Positions 17,620-24,481 of a DNA stretch of 46,745 nucleotides are shown here, piece by piece; the stretch's first letter is position 1; each line of letters starts with the position of its first letter. This stretch comes from Erysipelotrichaceae bacterium (lineage in GTDB: Bacteria > Bacillota_I > Bacilli_A > Erysipelotrichales > Erysipelotrichaceae): contig JAEEHC010000062.1 of assembly GCA_016280635.1 (NCBI GenBank), forward strand, positions 1 through 46,745, written 5' to 3'. A program made the translations under genes and the position numbers. Under the pieces are notes generated by a model. It searched no databases, was not told the DNA's origin, and saw nothing but the letters and a program-made list of their open reading frames with translations.

Positions 17620-17728
17620 AAGGCTCTTTATGAGCAATACACACACCATGGATGGGTCATTCCGTGCACCGCAAGGTGTTAATGATCTTCGAAGTGGTGG
17701 AGGAACAACGGAAAGAGAGGATTATTTA
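17620..17728 (+). promoter_or_regulatory. Candidate structured leader of rpsB mRNA
   Basis: About 110 nt of untranslated RNA contains a clear hairpin: TCATT (17657-17661) with AATGA (17681-17685) enclosing CACC-GCAA-GGTG (17667-17678), a stem capped by a GNRA tetraloop. Such leaders often mediate autogenous control of ribosomal proteins. The frame is open through the leader but has no ribosome binding site. Confidence 0.5.
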
Positions 17729-18709
17729 ATGTCAGTTGTTACCATGCGTAAATTGTTAGAGGCTGGCGCTCACTTCGGTCATCAGACAAGAAGATGGGAT
17801 CCGAAGATGAAACCCAACATCTACACCGTCAAGAACGGCTTCCACATCATCAACCTGGAAAAGACTCAGGAAGCGGTTGATGCTGCCTACAATGAACTGA
17901 AGGCCATCAGCGAAAAGGGCGGAAGAGTACTGTTCGTCGGTACCAAGAAGCAGGCTCAGGCCGTTGTCATGGAAGAAGCTTTAAGAAGCGGATCCTTCTA
18001 TGTCAACCAGAGATGGCTGGGCGGCACCCTGACCAACTATCGCACGATTCAGAAGAGAATCAGAAGACTCATCGAAATCGAACAGATGGAAGAGACCGGA
18101 ACGATTGAAAACTATCCCAAGAAGGAAATCGCTCTGATCAGGAAGGAAGCTGCCAAGCTGGAAAACTTCTTAGGCGGAATCAAGGAAATGAAGAAGCTTC
18201 CCGATGCCGTATTTGTAGTTGATCCCAAGGAAGACTACAACGCGGTTCTCGAATCCAGAAAGCTGAACATCCCGGTCTTCGGTATCTGCGATACCAACTG
18301 TGATCCGGCCTTAGTCGATCACGCTATCCCGGGCAATGACGATGCCGTCAAGAGCATCAAGCTGCTGGTATCCTTAATGGCCGATGCCATCATGGAAGCC
18401 AAGGGTCAGGTTCTGGAAGTTGCCTATACTCCTGATGAACAGCCCGAAGTCACCATGAGTGATGTCATCATCGCCGTTGATCAGCAGAACGCTGAAAACG
18501 AGAGAAGAAGAAAGCAGCGCAATGAAGAAAGACGTCAGCAGATGAACAACCGTCAGCGCCGTCCGTATGTCAACAGAAGAGAAAGACCTGCTGAACAGAA
18601 GACTGAAGAGACCGGTGAAGCTGTCGCCGCTGCCGCTGAAGAAGTAAAGGAAGCTGTCGAAACCGTTAAGGAAGCTGTTGAAGAAACAGCCGCCACCGTG
18701 GAGGAATAG
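17729..18709 (+). CDS. rpsB: 30S ribosomal protein S2 with a long charged C-terminal tail
   Basis: This 326-residue S2 begins [19 protein letters not shown] after an AGAGAGG site 8 nt upstream; the in-frame ATG at 17630 lies in the leader and lacks such a site. The S2 core ([53 protein letters not shown]) ends near residue 245, the usual length. An extra tail of about 80 residues follows, first Arg/Gln/Asn-rich and then Glu/Ala/Val-rich and very acidic. tsf begins 1 nt after the stop, as is usual. Confidence 0.96.
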   Translation: MSVVTMRKLLEAGAHFGHQTRRWDPKMKPNIYTVKNGFHIINLEKTQEAVDAAYNELKAISEKGGRVLFVGTKKQAQAVVMEEALRSGSFYVNQRWLGGTLTNYRTIQKRIRRLIEIEQMEETGTIENYPKKEIALIRKEAAKLENFLGGIKEMKKLPDAVFVVDPKEDYNAVLESRKLNIPVFGICDTNCDPALVDHAIPGNDDAVKSIKLLVSLMADAIMEAKGQVLEVAYTPDEQPEVTMSDVIIAVDQQNAENERRRKQRNEERRQQMNNRQRRPYVNRRERPAEQKTEETGEAVAAAAEEVKEAVETVKEAVEETAATVEE

Positions 18710-18710
18710 T

Positions 18711-19598
18711 ATGGCAAGTTTAATTGAATTAGTTAAGGAATTAAGAGAAAGAACCGGTGCCGGTTTCGCTGACTGCAAGAAGGCTCTGGAATCAACCGAG
18801 CAGGATCTCGAGAAGGCCATTGACTGGCTGAGAGAAAAGGGCATCGCCAAGAGCGCTGCCAAGGCCGGCAGAGTTGCTGCTGAAGGCCTGGCCAAGGTTC
18901 TGGTTGAAGGTAATAAGGCTGTCATCGTTGAAGTCAACTCTGAGACTGACTTCACTGCCAGAAACGAAAAGTTCAAGCAGCTGGTTGACCTGGTTGCTGA
19001 GACCTTACTGAAGAACCATGCCGAGACTCTGGAAGAAGCTCTGGATCTGCCGACTGCCGATGGCAAGCTGTCAGAAGCCATTGCTGCCCTGTCCTTTGCG
19101 ACCGGCGAAAAGATGACCTTAAGAAGATTCGAAGAAGTCACCAAGACTGATGATCAGATCTTCGGTCAGTATCTCCATTTCGATGGCAAGAAGGCCTGCG
19201 TTGTCGTCTTAAACGGCAATAAGGAAGAAGTTGCCAAGAACATCGCCATGCAGATCGTCGGCATGAACGCTCAGTATGTTGACAGAGATTCCATGCCTGC
19301 CGATATCGTTGAGCATGAAAGAGCCGTTCAGACCGAAATCGTCAAGAACGATGAAAAGAATGCCAACAAGCCGGAAAACATCATCGCCAAGATGGTTGAA
19401 GGCAAGATCTCCAAGAGCCTTAAGGACATGTGTCTGGTTGAGCAGGATTACCTGCTTGATCCCAGCATGAACGTCAAGACCTATCTGGCCAACAACGGCA
19501 TGTCCGTTGCCAAGTTCGTCAGATACGGTGTCGGTGAAGGCATTGAGAAGAAGGTTGACAACTGGGTCGAAGAGGTCCAGGCTGCCTTAAACAGCTAA
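18711..19598 (+). CDS. tsf: Elongation factor Ts
   Basis: This 295-residue protein exchanges GDP for GTP on EF-Tu. The UBA-like N-terminus (LVKELRERTGAGFADCKKAL), the KAGRVAAEGL linker and the EVNSETDFTARNEKF core motif that contacts EF-Tu are present. The ATG at 18711 gives the family start; its GGAGGA site overlaps the rpsB stop. The length is typical and there is no insertion. A bidirectional terminator separates it from the convergent ssb gene. Confidence 0.97.
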   Translation: MASLIELVKELRERTGAGFADCKKALESTEQDLEKAIDWLREKGIAKSAAKAGRVAAEGLAKVLVEGNKAVIVEVNSETDFTARNEKFKQLVDLVAETLLKNHAETLEEALDLPTADGKLSEAIAALSFATGEKMTLRRFEEVTKTDDQIFGQYLHFDGKKACVVVLNGNKEEVAKNIAMQIVGMNAQYVDRDSMPADIVEHERAVQTEIVKNDEKNANKPENIIAKMVEGKISKSLKDMCLVEQDYLLDPSMNVKTYLANNGMSVAKFVRYGVGEGIEKKVDNWVEEVQAALNS

Positions 19599-19619
19599 TC
19601 TGACTGAGATTAAAGAACA

Positions 19620-19651
19620 AACCGGTCCCATATTGGGGCCGGTTTTCCTTT
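19620..19651. terminator. Bidirectional terminator between tsf and ssb
   Basis: A 10-bp stem (19620-19629 with 19635-19644, one T-G pair) with loop ATATT has a T-rich run on the plus side and TTTGTTCTTT on the minus side. Confidence 0.75.
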
Positions 19652-19665
19652 GCCTTTCGGCTTTT

Positions 19666-19974
19666 TCAGGCACAGGTATCTTCTGCCTTGTGGATCAGTG
19701 CCACTTTTTCGGCGATGATAAGCCATTTGTCGGCTTCTCCATCATTCTGGAGCCGGCCATTAACCGCAATCAGATCACCGGGGTGATAGCTGTCCTTCAG
19801 CGTCTCGATCATGCCGCGCCACAGCTGGACATTGAAGTAATCGGTGAGGTATTCTCCGTTTGCCTCCGCAAACTGCCTTTCCACGGCCATTACAAGCATG
19901 CCGTTCATCCTATCTTCGCTGTAATCGGCCTGCATGGCTTCGATCTTTCCGACAATAACAATCTGATTAAACAT
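19666..19974 (-). CDS. ssb: Short single-stranded DNA-binding protein
   Basis: This 102-residue OB-fold protein starts MFNQIVIVGKI and has YFNVQLWRGM and GDLIAVNGRLQ, the strand pattern of SSB. It is only the OB domain: the acidic tip (DDDIPF type) that recruits replication proteins is missing and it ends AEDTCA. It may be a secondary SSB, like the competence or repair SSBs of Bacillota, rather than the replicative one. A strong GGGAGG site lies just upstream of the start at 19974. It is monocistronic and convergent with tsf. Confidence 0.8.
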   Translation of the reverse strand: MFNQIVIVGKIEAMQADYSEDRMNGMLVMAVERQFAEANGEYLTDYFNVQLWRGMIETLKDSYHPGDLIAVNGRLQNDGEADKWLIIAEKVALIHKAEDTCA

Positions 19975-20050
19975 ATTTTCCTCCCTGATAACAGTATTGT
20001 CAGGGAATTAATGCTATTCCTTGTTTTCCCCAACCAAATTACTTTATTGA

Positions 20051-20079
20051 TTGAGTTGATACCGCGTTTCAAATATAAT
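20051..20079 (+). promoter_or_regulatory. Promoter for thyA-dfrA
   Basis: TTGAGT (20051-20056), a 17-nt spacer and a perfect TATAAT (20074-20079) lie about 20 nt before thyA. Confidence 0.75.
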
Positions 20080-20100
20080 TATTAAAAAGAGGTGACCAAC

Positions 20101-20973
20101 ATGAAACAGTATCTTGACATGTGCAGATATGTTCTGGAAAACGGCATTCACCGTGATGACCGGACCGGAACCGGCACGATATCAACTTTTGGCTATCAGA
20201 CCAGATACAATCTGGAAGAAGGCTTTCCCTTATTAACTACCAAGAAAGTACACTTTAAATCCATCGCTTATGAACTGCTGTGGTTCATCAGCGGTTCGAC
20301 CAATATTCAGCCCCTGGTCAGAAACAAGGTCAGGATCTGGAACGAATGGCCTTATGCCAAGTTCTGCAAGAGCGAAGACTATCATGGTGAAAGCGTCGAT
20401 GAGTTCGTCGCCCGGATCGTTGAAGACGATCAGTTTGCCGCCAAGTACGGCGATCTTGGTCCGGTTTACGGCAAGCAGTGGCGGGATTTCTTCGGCGTTG
20501 ACCAGCTGGCTAATGTGATTGAAAATCTCAAGAAGGATCCCTTCTCCCGCCGCCATATCATGGTAGCTTACAACCCGGCGCAGGTAGAAAACATGGCATT
20601 ACCGCCATGCCACGCCTTTGTGCAGTTCTATGTCAGCGCCGACAAGAAAAAACTGTCTCTGCAGCTTTACCAGCGCAGTGCCGACACCTTCCTGGGTGTT
20701 CCCTTCAACATTGCCTCTTACTCGCTGTTTCTAATGATGGTAGCCCAGGTATGCGGTTATCAGCCCTATGAAATGGTTCATACCTTCGGTGATCTGCATA
20801 TCTACAACGACCATATCGATCTGATCAAGGAGCAGCTGACCAGAGAGCCCAGACCGCTTCCCAAGCTGATCATCAACCCGGATGTCAAAAACATTGAGGA
20901 TTTCACCTATGAAGATTTCACCCTTGAGGGTTATGATCCCTGGCCTAAGATTGCCGGAAAGGTATCAGTCTGA
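20101..20973 (+). CDS. thyA: Thymidylate synthase
   Basis: This 290-residue enzyme makes dTMP from dUMP with methylenetetrahydrofolate. It has RTGTGT at the N-terminus, catalytic Cys170 in [15 protein letters not shown] and [13 protein letters not shown]. The ATG at 20101 fits AGAGGTG upstream; an in-frame GTG at 20092 is part of that site. It is somewhat longer than the E. coli enzyme because of an insertion near residues 80-120, a feature I recall from other Bacillota ThyA proteins. The stop overlaps the dfrA start by one base, tying dihydrofolate production to its recycling. Confidence 0.97.
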   Translation: MKQYLDMCRYVLENGIHRDDRTGTGTISTFGYQTRYNLEEGFPLLTTKKVHFKSIAYELLWFISGSTNIQPLVRNKVRIWNEWPYAKFCKSEDYHGESVDEFVARIVEDDQFAAKYGDLGPVYGKQWRDFFGVDQLANVIENLKKDPFSRRHIMVAYNPAQVENMALPPCHAFVQFYVSADKKKLSLQLYQRSADTFLGVPFNIASYSLFLMMVAQVCGYQPYEMVHTFGDLHIYNDHIDLIKEQLTREPRPLPKLIINPDVKNIEDFTYEDFTLEGYDPWPKIAGKVSV

Positions 20974-21443
20974 TGCTGAGCTTCATTGTCGCCTTTGACC
21001 CCAATCAGGGAATCGGCATCAGAGGTTCGCTGCCCTGGCACATCAGGGATGACCTGAAACTCTTCAAGCAGAATACTCTGGGTAAGAACATCGTCATGGG
21101 TCAGACTACTTATGAGAATCTGCCCCGCAAGCTGACTGACCGGAAGATCTTTGTCGTTTCCAATGATGAAAACTATCATGATGATGAAGTGACCATCATC
21201 AGGGATCTGATTCCCTTCCTGCAGCAGCATCAGGATGATGAAGAAGAGTACTTCATCTGCGGCGGCGCTTCCATTTACCGTCAGAGTTACCCTTATTGCC
21301 GCAAGGCCTTCATCTCGTTCGTCAAGAAGGAGTATGAAGTCGATACGCATTTCGGAGTATTTGACTTTGATGACTGGTACATTACCAGGGAAGATGATTA
21401 CGATGAGTTTGTCTACCGCGAACTGGTCAGAAGGCAGCGGTAA
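20973..21443 (+). CDS. dfrA: Dihydrofolate reductase
   Basis: This 156-residue enzyme regenerates tetrahydrofolate after thymidylate synthesis. FIVAFDPNQGIGIRGSLPWHIRDDLKLF contains the Met20-loop region and the acidic active-site residue; IVMGQTTYENLP, KIFVVS and FICGGASIYRQ match the cofactor-binding strands. It is directly coupled to thyA by a TGATG overlap. Trimethoprim sensitivity cannot be predicted from this reading. Confidence 0.96.
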   Translation: MLSFIVAFDPNQGIGIRGSLPWHIRDDLKLFKQNTLGKNIVMGQTTYENLPRKLTDRKIFVVSNDENYHDDEVTIIRDLIPFLQQHQDDEEEYFICGGASIYRQSYPYCRKAFISFVKKEYEVDTHFGVFDFDDWYITREDDYDEFVYRELVRRQR

Positions 21444-21462
21444 TCAGAATATCATTGATCAG

Positions 21463-21483
21463 AGAGGCTGTAAGGCCTCTTTG
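21463..21483 (+). terminator. Weak terminator after dfrA
   Basis: AGAGGC/GCCTCT (21463-21468 with 21475-21480) forms a 6-bp stem with little T tract. Confidence 0.4.
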
Positions 21484-21545
21484 TTCAGGTTGCCATGATT
21501 TCTGTTAATGCCAGGCAATCTCAAGACAGTGCTTGCGAGATAAGG

Positions 21546-21551
21546 TATAAT
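21546..21551 (+). promoter_or_regulatory. -10 box for the microprotein gene
   Basis: Perfect TATAAT; a weak -35 AAGACA (21523-21528) lies at 17-nt spacing. Confidence 0.5.
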
Positions 21552-21581
21552 ATTATGGAATGGATTAGGGAGGTCCCGTAA

Positions 21582-21716
21582 ATGAATGAGTGGTATTCCG
21601 CAATCATGACAGCGTTGTTTTATCTGGCTGTCAGCATCATCTGCGATGCCTGGAAGTGGTCCTGGCTGATCTGGGTCGCTTATGCGCTACATCGCTTCAT
21701 GGATAAGAACAGATAA
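21582..21716 (+). CDS. Small membrane protein, 44 residues
   Basis: An ATG at 21582 follows a GGGAGG ribosome binding site and a TATAAT box, and reads 44 codons to TAA at 21714-21716. The product starts MNEWYSAIMTALFYLAVSI, continues with two tryptophan-rich hydrophobic stretches (about residues 7-20 and 24-38) and ends in the basic tail HRFMDKNR. Such composition fits a membrane microprotein, possibly one long or two short helices. No homologue is recognised. It stands alone between dfrA and the sigma factor operon. Start signals make it credible, but expression is not proven. Confidence 0.6.
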   Translation: MNEWYSAIMTALFYLAVSIICDAWKWSWLIWVAYALHRFMDKNR

Positions 21717-21942
21717 AGGGCATTTTTCTGAGATTGGCAATGTCTCATTTGCCTGACAGGGCATTTGTGGGCTGGTGTTTGCCAATCGGTTTGGTTGTCA
21801 GTCTGGTTTCGGGAATTGCCTTATGACCAGAGAAGGACCGGCAACTTTGTTTCTGCCGGTCGTCATTGTGTTAGAATGAATAAGAAAACACTGTCCGCAG
21901 CAGAGTAAGAGATAAGCGGGCAGTTTATGAGAGGGGGATGCC
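21717..21942 (+). other. Structured intergenic region before the sigma factor operon
   Basis: No gene is seen. A 9-bp inverted repeat GATTGGCAA/TTGCCAATC (21732-21740 with 21779-21787) encloses a small TGCC/GGCA hairpin. A second 8-bp stem GACCGGCA/TGCCGGTC (21836-21843 with 21854-21861) follows. An extended -10 box TGTTAGAAT (21869-21877) is the likely promoter of the sigma operon. No typical ECF-type promoter was found. Confidence 0.4.
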
Positions 21943-22497
21943 ATGGTGAGTGATGATGAGTTATATCGCGGCTATCTGAGCGGTGATGTTTCATCCTATG
22001 ATCAGCTGATGATCATCCATGGTGATGCCCTGACCTTCTACATTAACGGTTACACCCATAATCTTCAGGATGCTGAGGATCTGATGATCGAGGCCTTTGC
22101 CCGGATCATGGTCAAGAAACCGCATATCCAGCCGGGCGGCTTTAAGGCCTATCTTTATAAGACAGCCCGTAACCTTACCATCCGTTTCCACCAGAAACAA
22201 AGGAATCAGGCCGCTTTCGGACTTGATGATCTGCCGGTTGAACTGGCAGATTCAAAACTTACGGAAGAAGTGGTAGCCGCTGAAGAGAAAAAAAACACGC
22301 TGCACATGTGTCTGGAAAGGATTGAACCGGAACTTAAGGAAGCGCTGTGGCTGGTATACTGTGATGGCTTAAGCTATGCTGAGGCCGCTGGGGTCATGGG
22401 TGTTTCGACCAAGAGAATTGACCATCTGCTGACCCGGGGCAAGCAGCAAATGCGCCGACAACTGGAAAAGGAGGGCATCCGCAATGCGTACGAATGA
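21943..22497 (+). CDS. ECF-type RNA polymerase sigma factor
   Basis: This 184-residue protein has a region 2 domain (about residues 20-90) with the DAEDLMIEAFARI motif and a region 4 helix-turn-helix (about 125-175, ALWLVYCDGLSYAEAAGVMGVS). It lacks regions 1 and 3, so it is an ECF (group 4) sigma factor. An AGAGGGGG ribosome binding site sets the start. It overlaps the next gene, a two-helix membrane protein, by 14 nt. The operon also encodes a PrsW-like protease, and PrsW releases a sigma factor in Bacillus subtilis by cutting its membrane anti-sigma. Targets and signal are unknown. Confidence 0.92.
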   Translation: MVSDDELYRGYLSGDVSSYDQLMIIHGDALTFYINGYTHNLQDAEDLMIEAFARIMVKKPHIQPGGFKAYLYKTARNLTIRFHQKQRNQAAFGLDDLPVELADSKLTEEVVAAEEKKNTLHMCLERIEPELKEALWLVYCDGLSYAEAAGVMGVSTKRIDHLLTRGKQQMRRQLEKEGIRNAYE

Positions 22498-22807
22498 ACA
22501 GCGAATTGAATTAATGCACCAGAGAGCAGCACAGATAAACCGGGAAAACCGTGACAGAAAGATCAGGCTGATCCAGGCTGCCAGTCTGTGCGGCGGCTTT
22601 GTTCTGGTCATCGTGATGGCTTTTGTGATCCGCAGCCTTGCTAAGTTAAGTGTGGAGGGTAATATACCATACGGCATGTCGGCCAGCGTCTTTGCCCGCA
22701 ATGAGATCCTGGGGTATGTGATCATCGCCATCGTAGCTTTCCTTTTAGGCATCAGCGTTACCGTATTCTGTTTCTATCTGAGAAAGTGGAATGAAGAGAG
22801 ATCATGA
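22484..22807 (+). CDS. Two-helix membrane protein, candidate anti-sigma factor
   Basis: This 107-residue protein has a charged N-terminus (MRTNEQRIELMHQRAAQI, residues 1-18), membrane helices at about 28-50 and 76-98, a roughly 25-residue external loop, and the cytoplasmic tail RKWNEERS. Its position directly after the sigma gene, with a 14-nt overlap and its own AAGGAGGG site, is typical of a cognate anti-sigma. No zinc-finger anti-sigma motif is seen. The protein at 24175-24465 has the same architecture and nearly the same N-terminus, so the two are paralogues. Anti-sigma function is inference; the family is not recognised. Confidence 0.75.
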   Translation: MRTNEQRIELMHQRAAQINRENRDRKIRLIQAASLCGGFVLVIVMAFVIRSLAKLSVEGNIPYGMSASVFARNEILGYVIIAIVAFLLGISVTVFCFYLRKWNEERS

Positions 22808-23442
22808 ACAGCTTTCTTTTTGAACAGATCGAAAACGGCTTTCAGCTGACGGTTCTTCTCTTGATGACCGTCATCAGCATCTATAAATCTCTGAAAACCG
22901 AAAATGAAACCTGGTCGCTTATGGCGATGTTTTTCGGTGCCGTAACTCTGGGAAACATCTATTGGTTTCTTTACATGATGTTTTATCGGGAAACCCCCTA
23001 TTACGGTTTCATTTCCGACTTCTGCTGGGTTGCCGCCTATCTGTTCATGATCCTGATGCTGGTACAGATCAGGGACCGAAGCTTCCATTGGAATGAGCAT
23101 AAGGCCCTGTGGCTGATTCCGCTTTTTACCTTCGCGATGGCGTTATTCTACATGCGCTGGGGAGCCTATCTGACCAATACGGTCTATGCCCTGTGCATGA
23201 CCGCCTTACTGGGCAGTGCCGTAGTTGGGATACTGACCTCGGTTAAGGGCAGCGCCAGAAGGCGGCTCTACTACGCCTGTCTGGCCTATGTCCTGGTGGA
23301 ATACAGTCTCTGGACGGTCTCCTGTTTCAATTGGGACGTTGCAGTGCTTGACCCCTATGTGATAATTGATGTCTTGCTGACAGCGGTCTACATTTTGATA
23401 TTTGTAATGAGCGGAAAGGCGGTACGGGATGAATTACATTGA
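22804..23442 (+). CDS. Polytopic membrane protein of unknown function
   Basis: This 212-residue protein has about seven hydrophobic segments, rich in Trp and Tyr, with no recognisable catalytic or transport motif. It overlaps the genes on both sides (4 nt and 14 nt), so it is an integral member of the sigma-PrsW operon. Its helix number and size are compatible with a membrane sensor or scaffold for the neighbouring protease, but nothing in the sequence proves it. Confidence 0.7.
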   Translation: MNSFLFEQIENGFQLTVLLLMTVISIYKSLKTENETWSLMAMFFGAVTLGNIYWFLYMMFYRETPYYGFISDFCWVAAYLFMILMLVQIRDRSFHWNEHKALWLIPLFTFAMALFYMRWGAYLTNTVYALCMTALLGSAVVGILTSVKGSARRRLYYACLAYVLVEYSLWTVSCFNWDVAVLDPYVIIDVLLTAVYILIFVMSGKAVRDELH

Positions 23443-24049
23443 AAACATCTACATCTGCCTCATGGCTCCCATTCTGATCTCCATTCTCTGCATTCAGAGC
23501 CGCGGTCGTCCGATGATGATCTTCGTTCTGGCCGGCATGACGGCCTGTCTGTTATCGTCATACATCAGCACCTTCATGGCCGCAGTATACGGCATGGACT
23601 ATACGACCGCTTCCATCGCCGTTACCCCGGTGGTTGAGGAAGTAATGAAGCTGCTGCCGACGCTGTTCTATCTGTTGGTCTTTGAACCCAGAAAGCGGGA
23701 GATCCCCTATTGCCCGGTCATGATCGCCGTGGGCTTTGCGACCCTTGAGAACGTCTGTTACCTGGTTCAAAACGGTACCTCGCAATTCTTCAATCTGCTG
23801 ATCCGCGGCTTCGGCACCGGAACGATGCACATGTTCTGCGGTTCGATCACCTTTGTAGGCATCATTAAGCTCTGGGACAAGCTGTGGCTGCGCTTTGTCG
23901 GAACCGTCGGCTTACTGGCTGTAGCCATTACCTACCATGGTGTCTACAACATGCTGGTACTGCAGCCCGGACTCGCTTCCTACATCGGCTATCTTATCCC
24001 GCTGATATCAGTAGCCATCAGCGTCTTCTACATCAGAAAAATGTCCTAG
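23429..24049 (+). CDS. PrsW-family intramembrane metalloprotease
   Basis: This 206-residue membrane protein shows the full PrsW/CPBP-type set: Glu70-Glu71 with Lys74 (VVEEVMK), Glu107-Asn108 (FATLEN), His134 (GTGTMHMF) and His170 with Asn174 (YHGVYN). These residues coordinate the metal within the membrane. In Bacillus subtilis PrsW makes the first cut in the anti-sigma RsiW. Here it is encoded in one operon with an ECF sigma factor and a candidate membrane anti-sigma, so the same logic is likely. It overlaps the preceding gene by 14 nt and is followed by a strong terminator. Confidence 0.9.
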   Translation: MNYIENIYICLMAPILISILCIQSRGRPMMIFVLAGMTACLLSSYISTFMAAVYGMDYTTASIAVTPVVEEVMKLLPTLFYLLVFEPRKREIPYCPVMIAVGFATLENVCYLVQNGTSQFFNLLIRGFGTGTMHMFCGSITFVGIIKLWDKLWLRFVGTVGLLAVAITYHGVYNMLVLQPGLASYIGYLIPLISVAISVFYIRKMS

Positions 24050-24072
24050 ACATAATCAAATGATGACTTTAT

Positions 24073-24098
24073 AAACCGGTTTTTCCGGTTTTTTTTCA
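24073..24098 (+). terminator. Strong terminator after the sigma-PrsW operon
   Basis: AAACCGG/CCGGTTT (24073-24079 with 24085-24091) with a T5 loop and a run of T to 24098. Confidence 0.85.
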
Positions 24099-24174
24099 TT
24101 TTGCCCGGGGAAAAATCATAGGAAAGGTATCTATATATGTGAAAGCACATCAGCGGAAAGGAGGAAACCCGTTC

Positions 24175-24465
24175 ATGAGAACAGATGAGGAAAGAATCAG
24201 ATTGCTTCATCAAAAAGCCCGGCAGCTGCAGGATCAGCGTCAAACCCGGTTATGGGCAGCGGCCTCAGCGGGCTTACTTACCGTGCTGATCGCTCTTATG
24301 GTAATGACCTATAAACCGGGAATAACCGTTACCGGCGGCTTCACCGCTTCGTCGCTGTTAGGTGAGGATGCCGGGGGTTATGTACTGGTTGGAGTGATCT
24401 CGTTTGTGGCGGCGGTATGCATCACGGTGTGCTGCCTGAAGGCAAGAAATAAGGAAGAAAAATAA
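24175..24465 (+). CDS. Two-helix membrane protein, paralogue of the candidate anti-sigma
   Basis: This 96-residue protein begins MRTDEERIRLLHQKARQL, matching the start of the protein at 22484-22807 almost position by position. It has helices at about 26-46 and 67-88, a short external loop and a basic tail. The start at 24175 is chosen by that match and the GGAGG site 10 nt upstream; an in-frame GTG at 24139 is rejected. It is the first gene of a second transcription unit and is followed after 16 nt by the gene for the 1300-residue surface protein. It could be a second anti-sigma or an accessory of the surface protein; function unknown. Confidence 0.75.
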   Translation: MRTDEERIRLLHQKARQLQDQRQTRLWAAASAGLLTVLIALMVMTYKPGITVTGGFTASSLLGEDAGGYVLVGVISFVAAVCITVCCLKARNKEEK

Positions 24466-24481
24466 AAAAGAAGGAGAAAAT

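Noticed and set aside
17630-17728. In-frame upstream extension of rpsB
   Set aside because: No ribosome binding site at 17630, the encoded residues are not S2-like, and the stretch folds as an mRNA leader.
17686-17728. Possible T-box before rpsB
   Set aside because: The conserved T-box bulge and antiterminator sequence are not present and rpsB is not a T-box target class.
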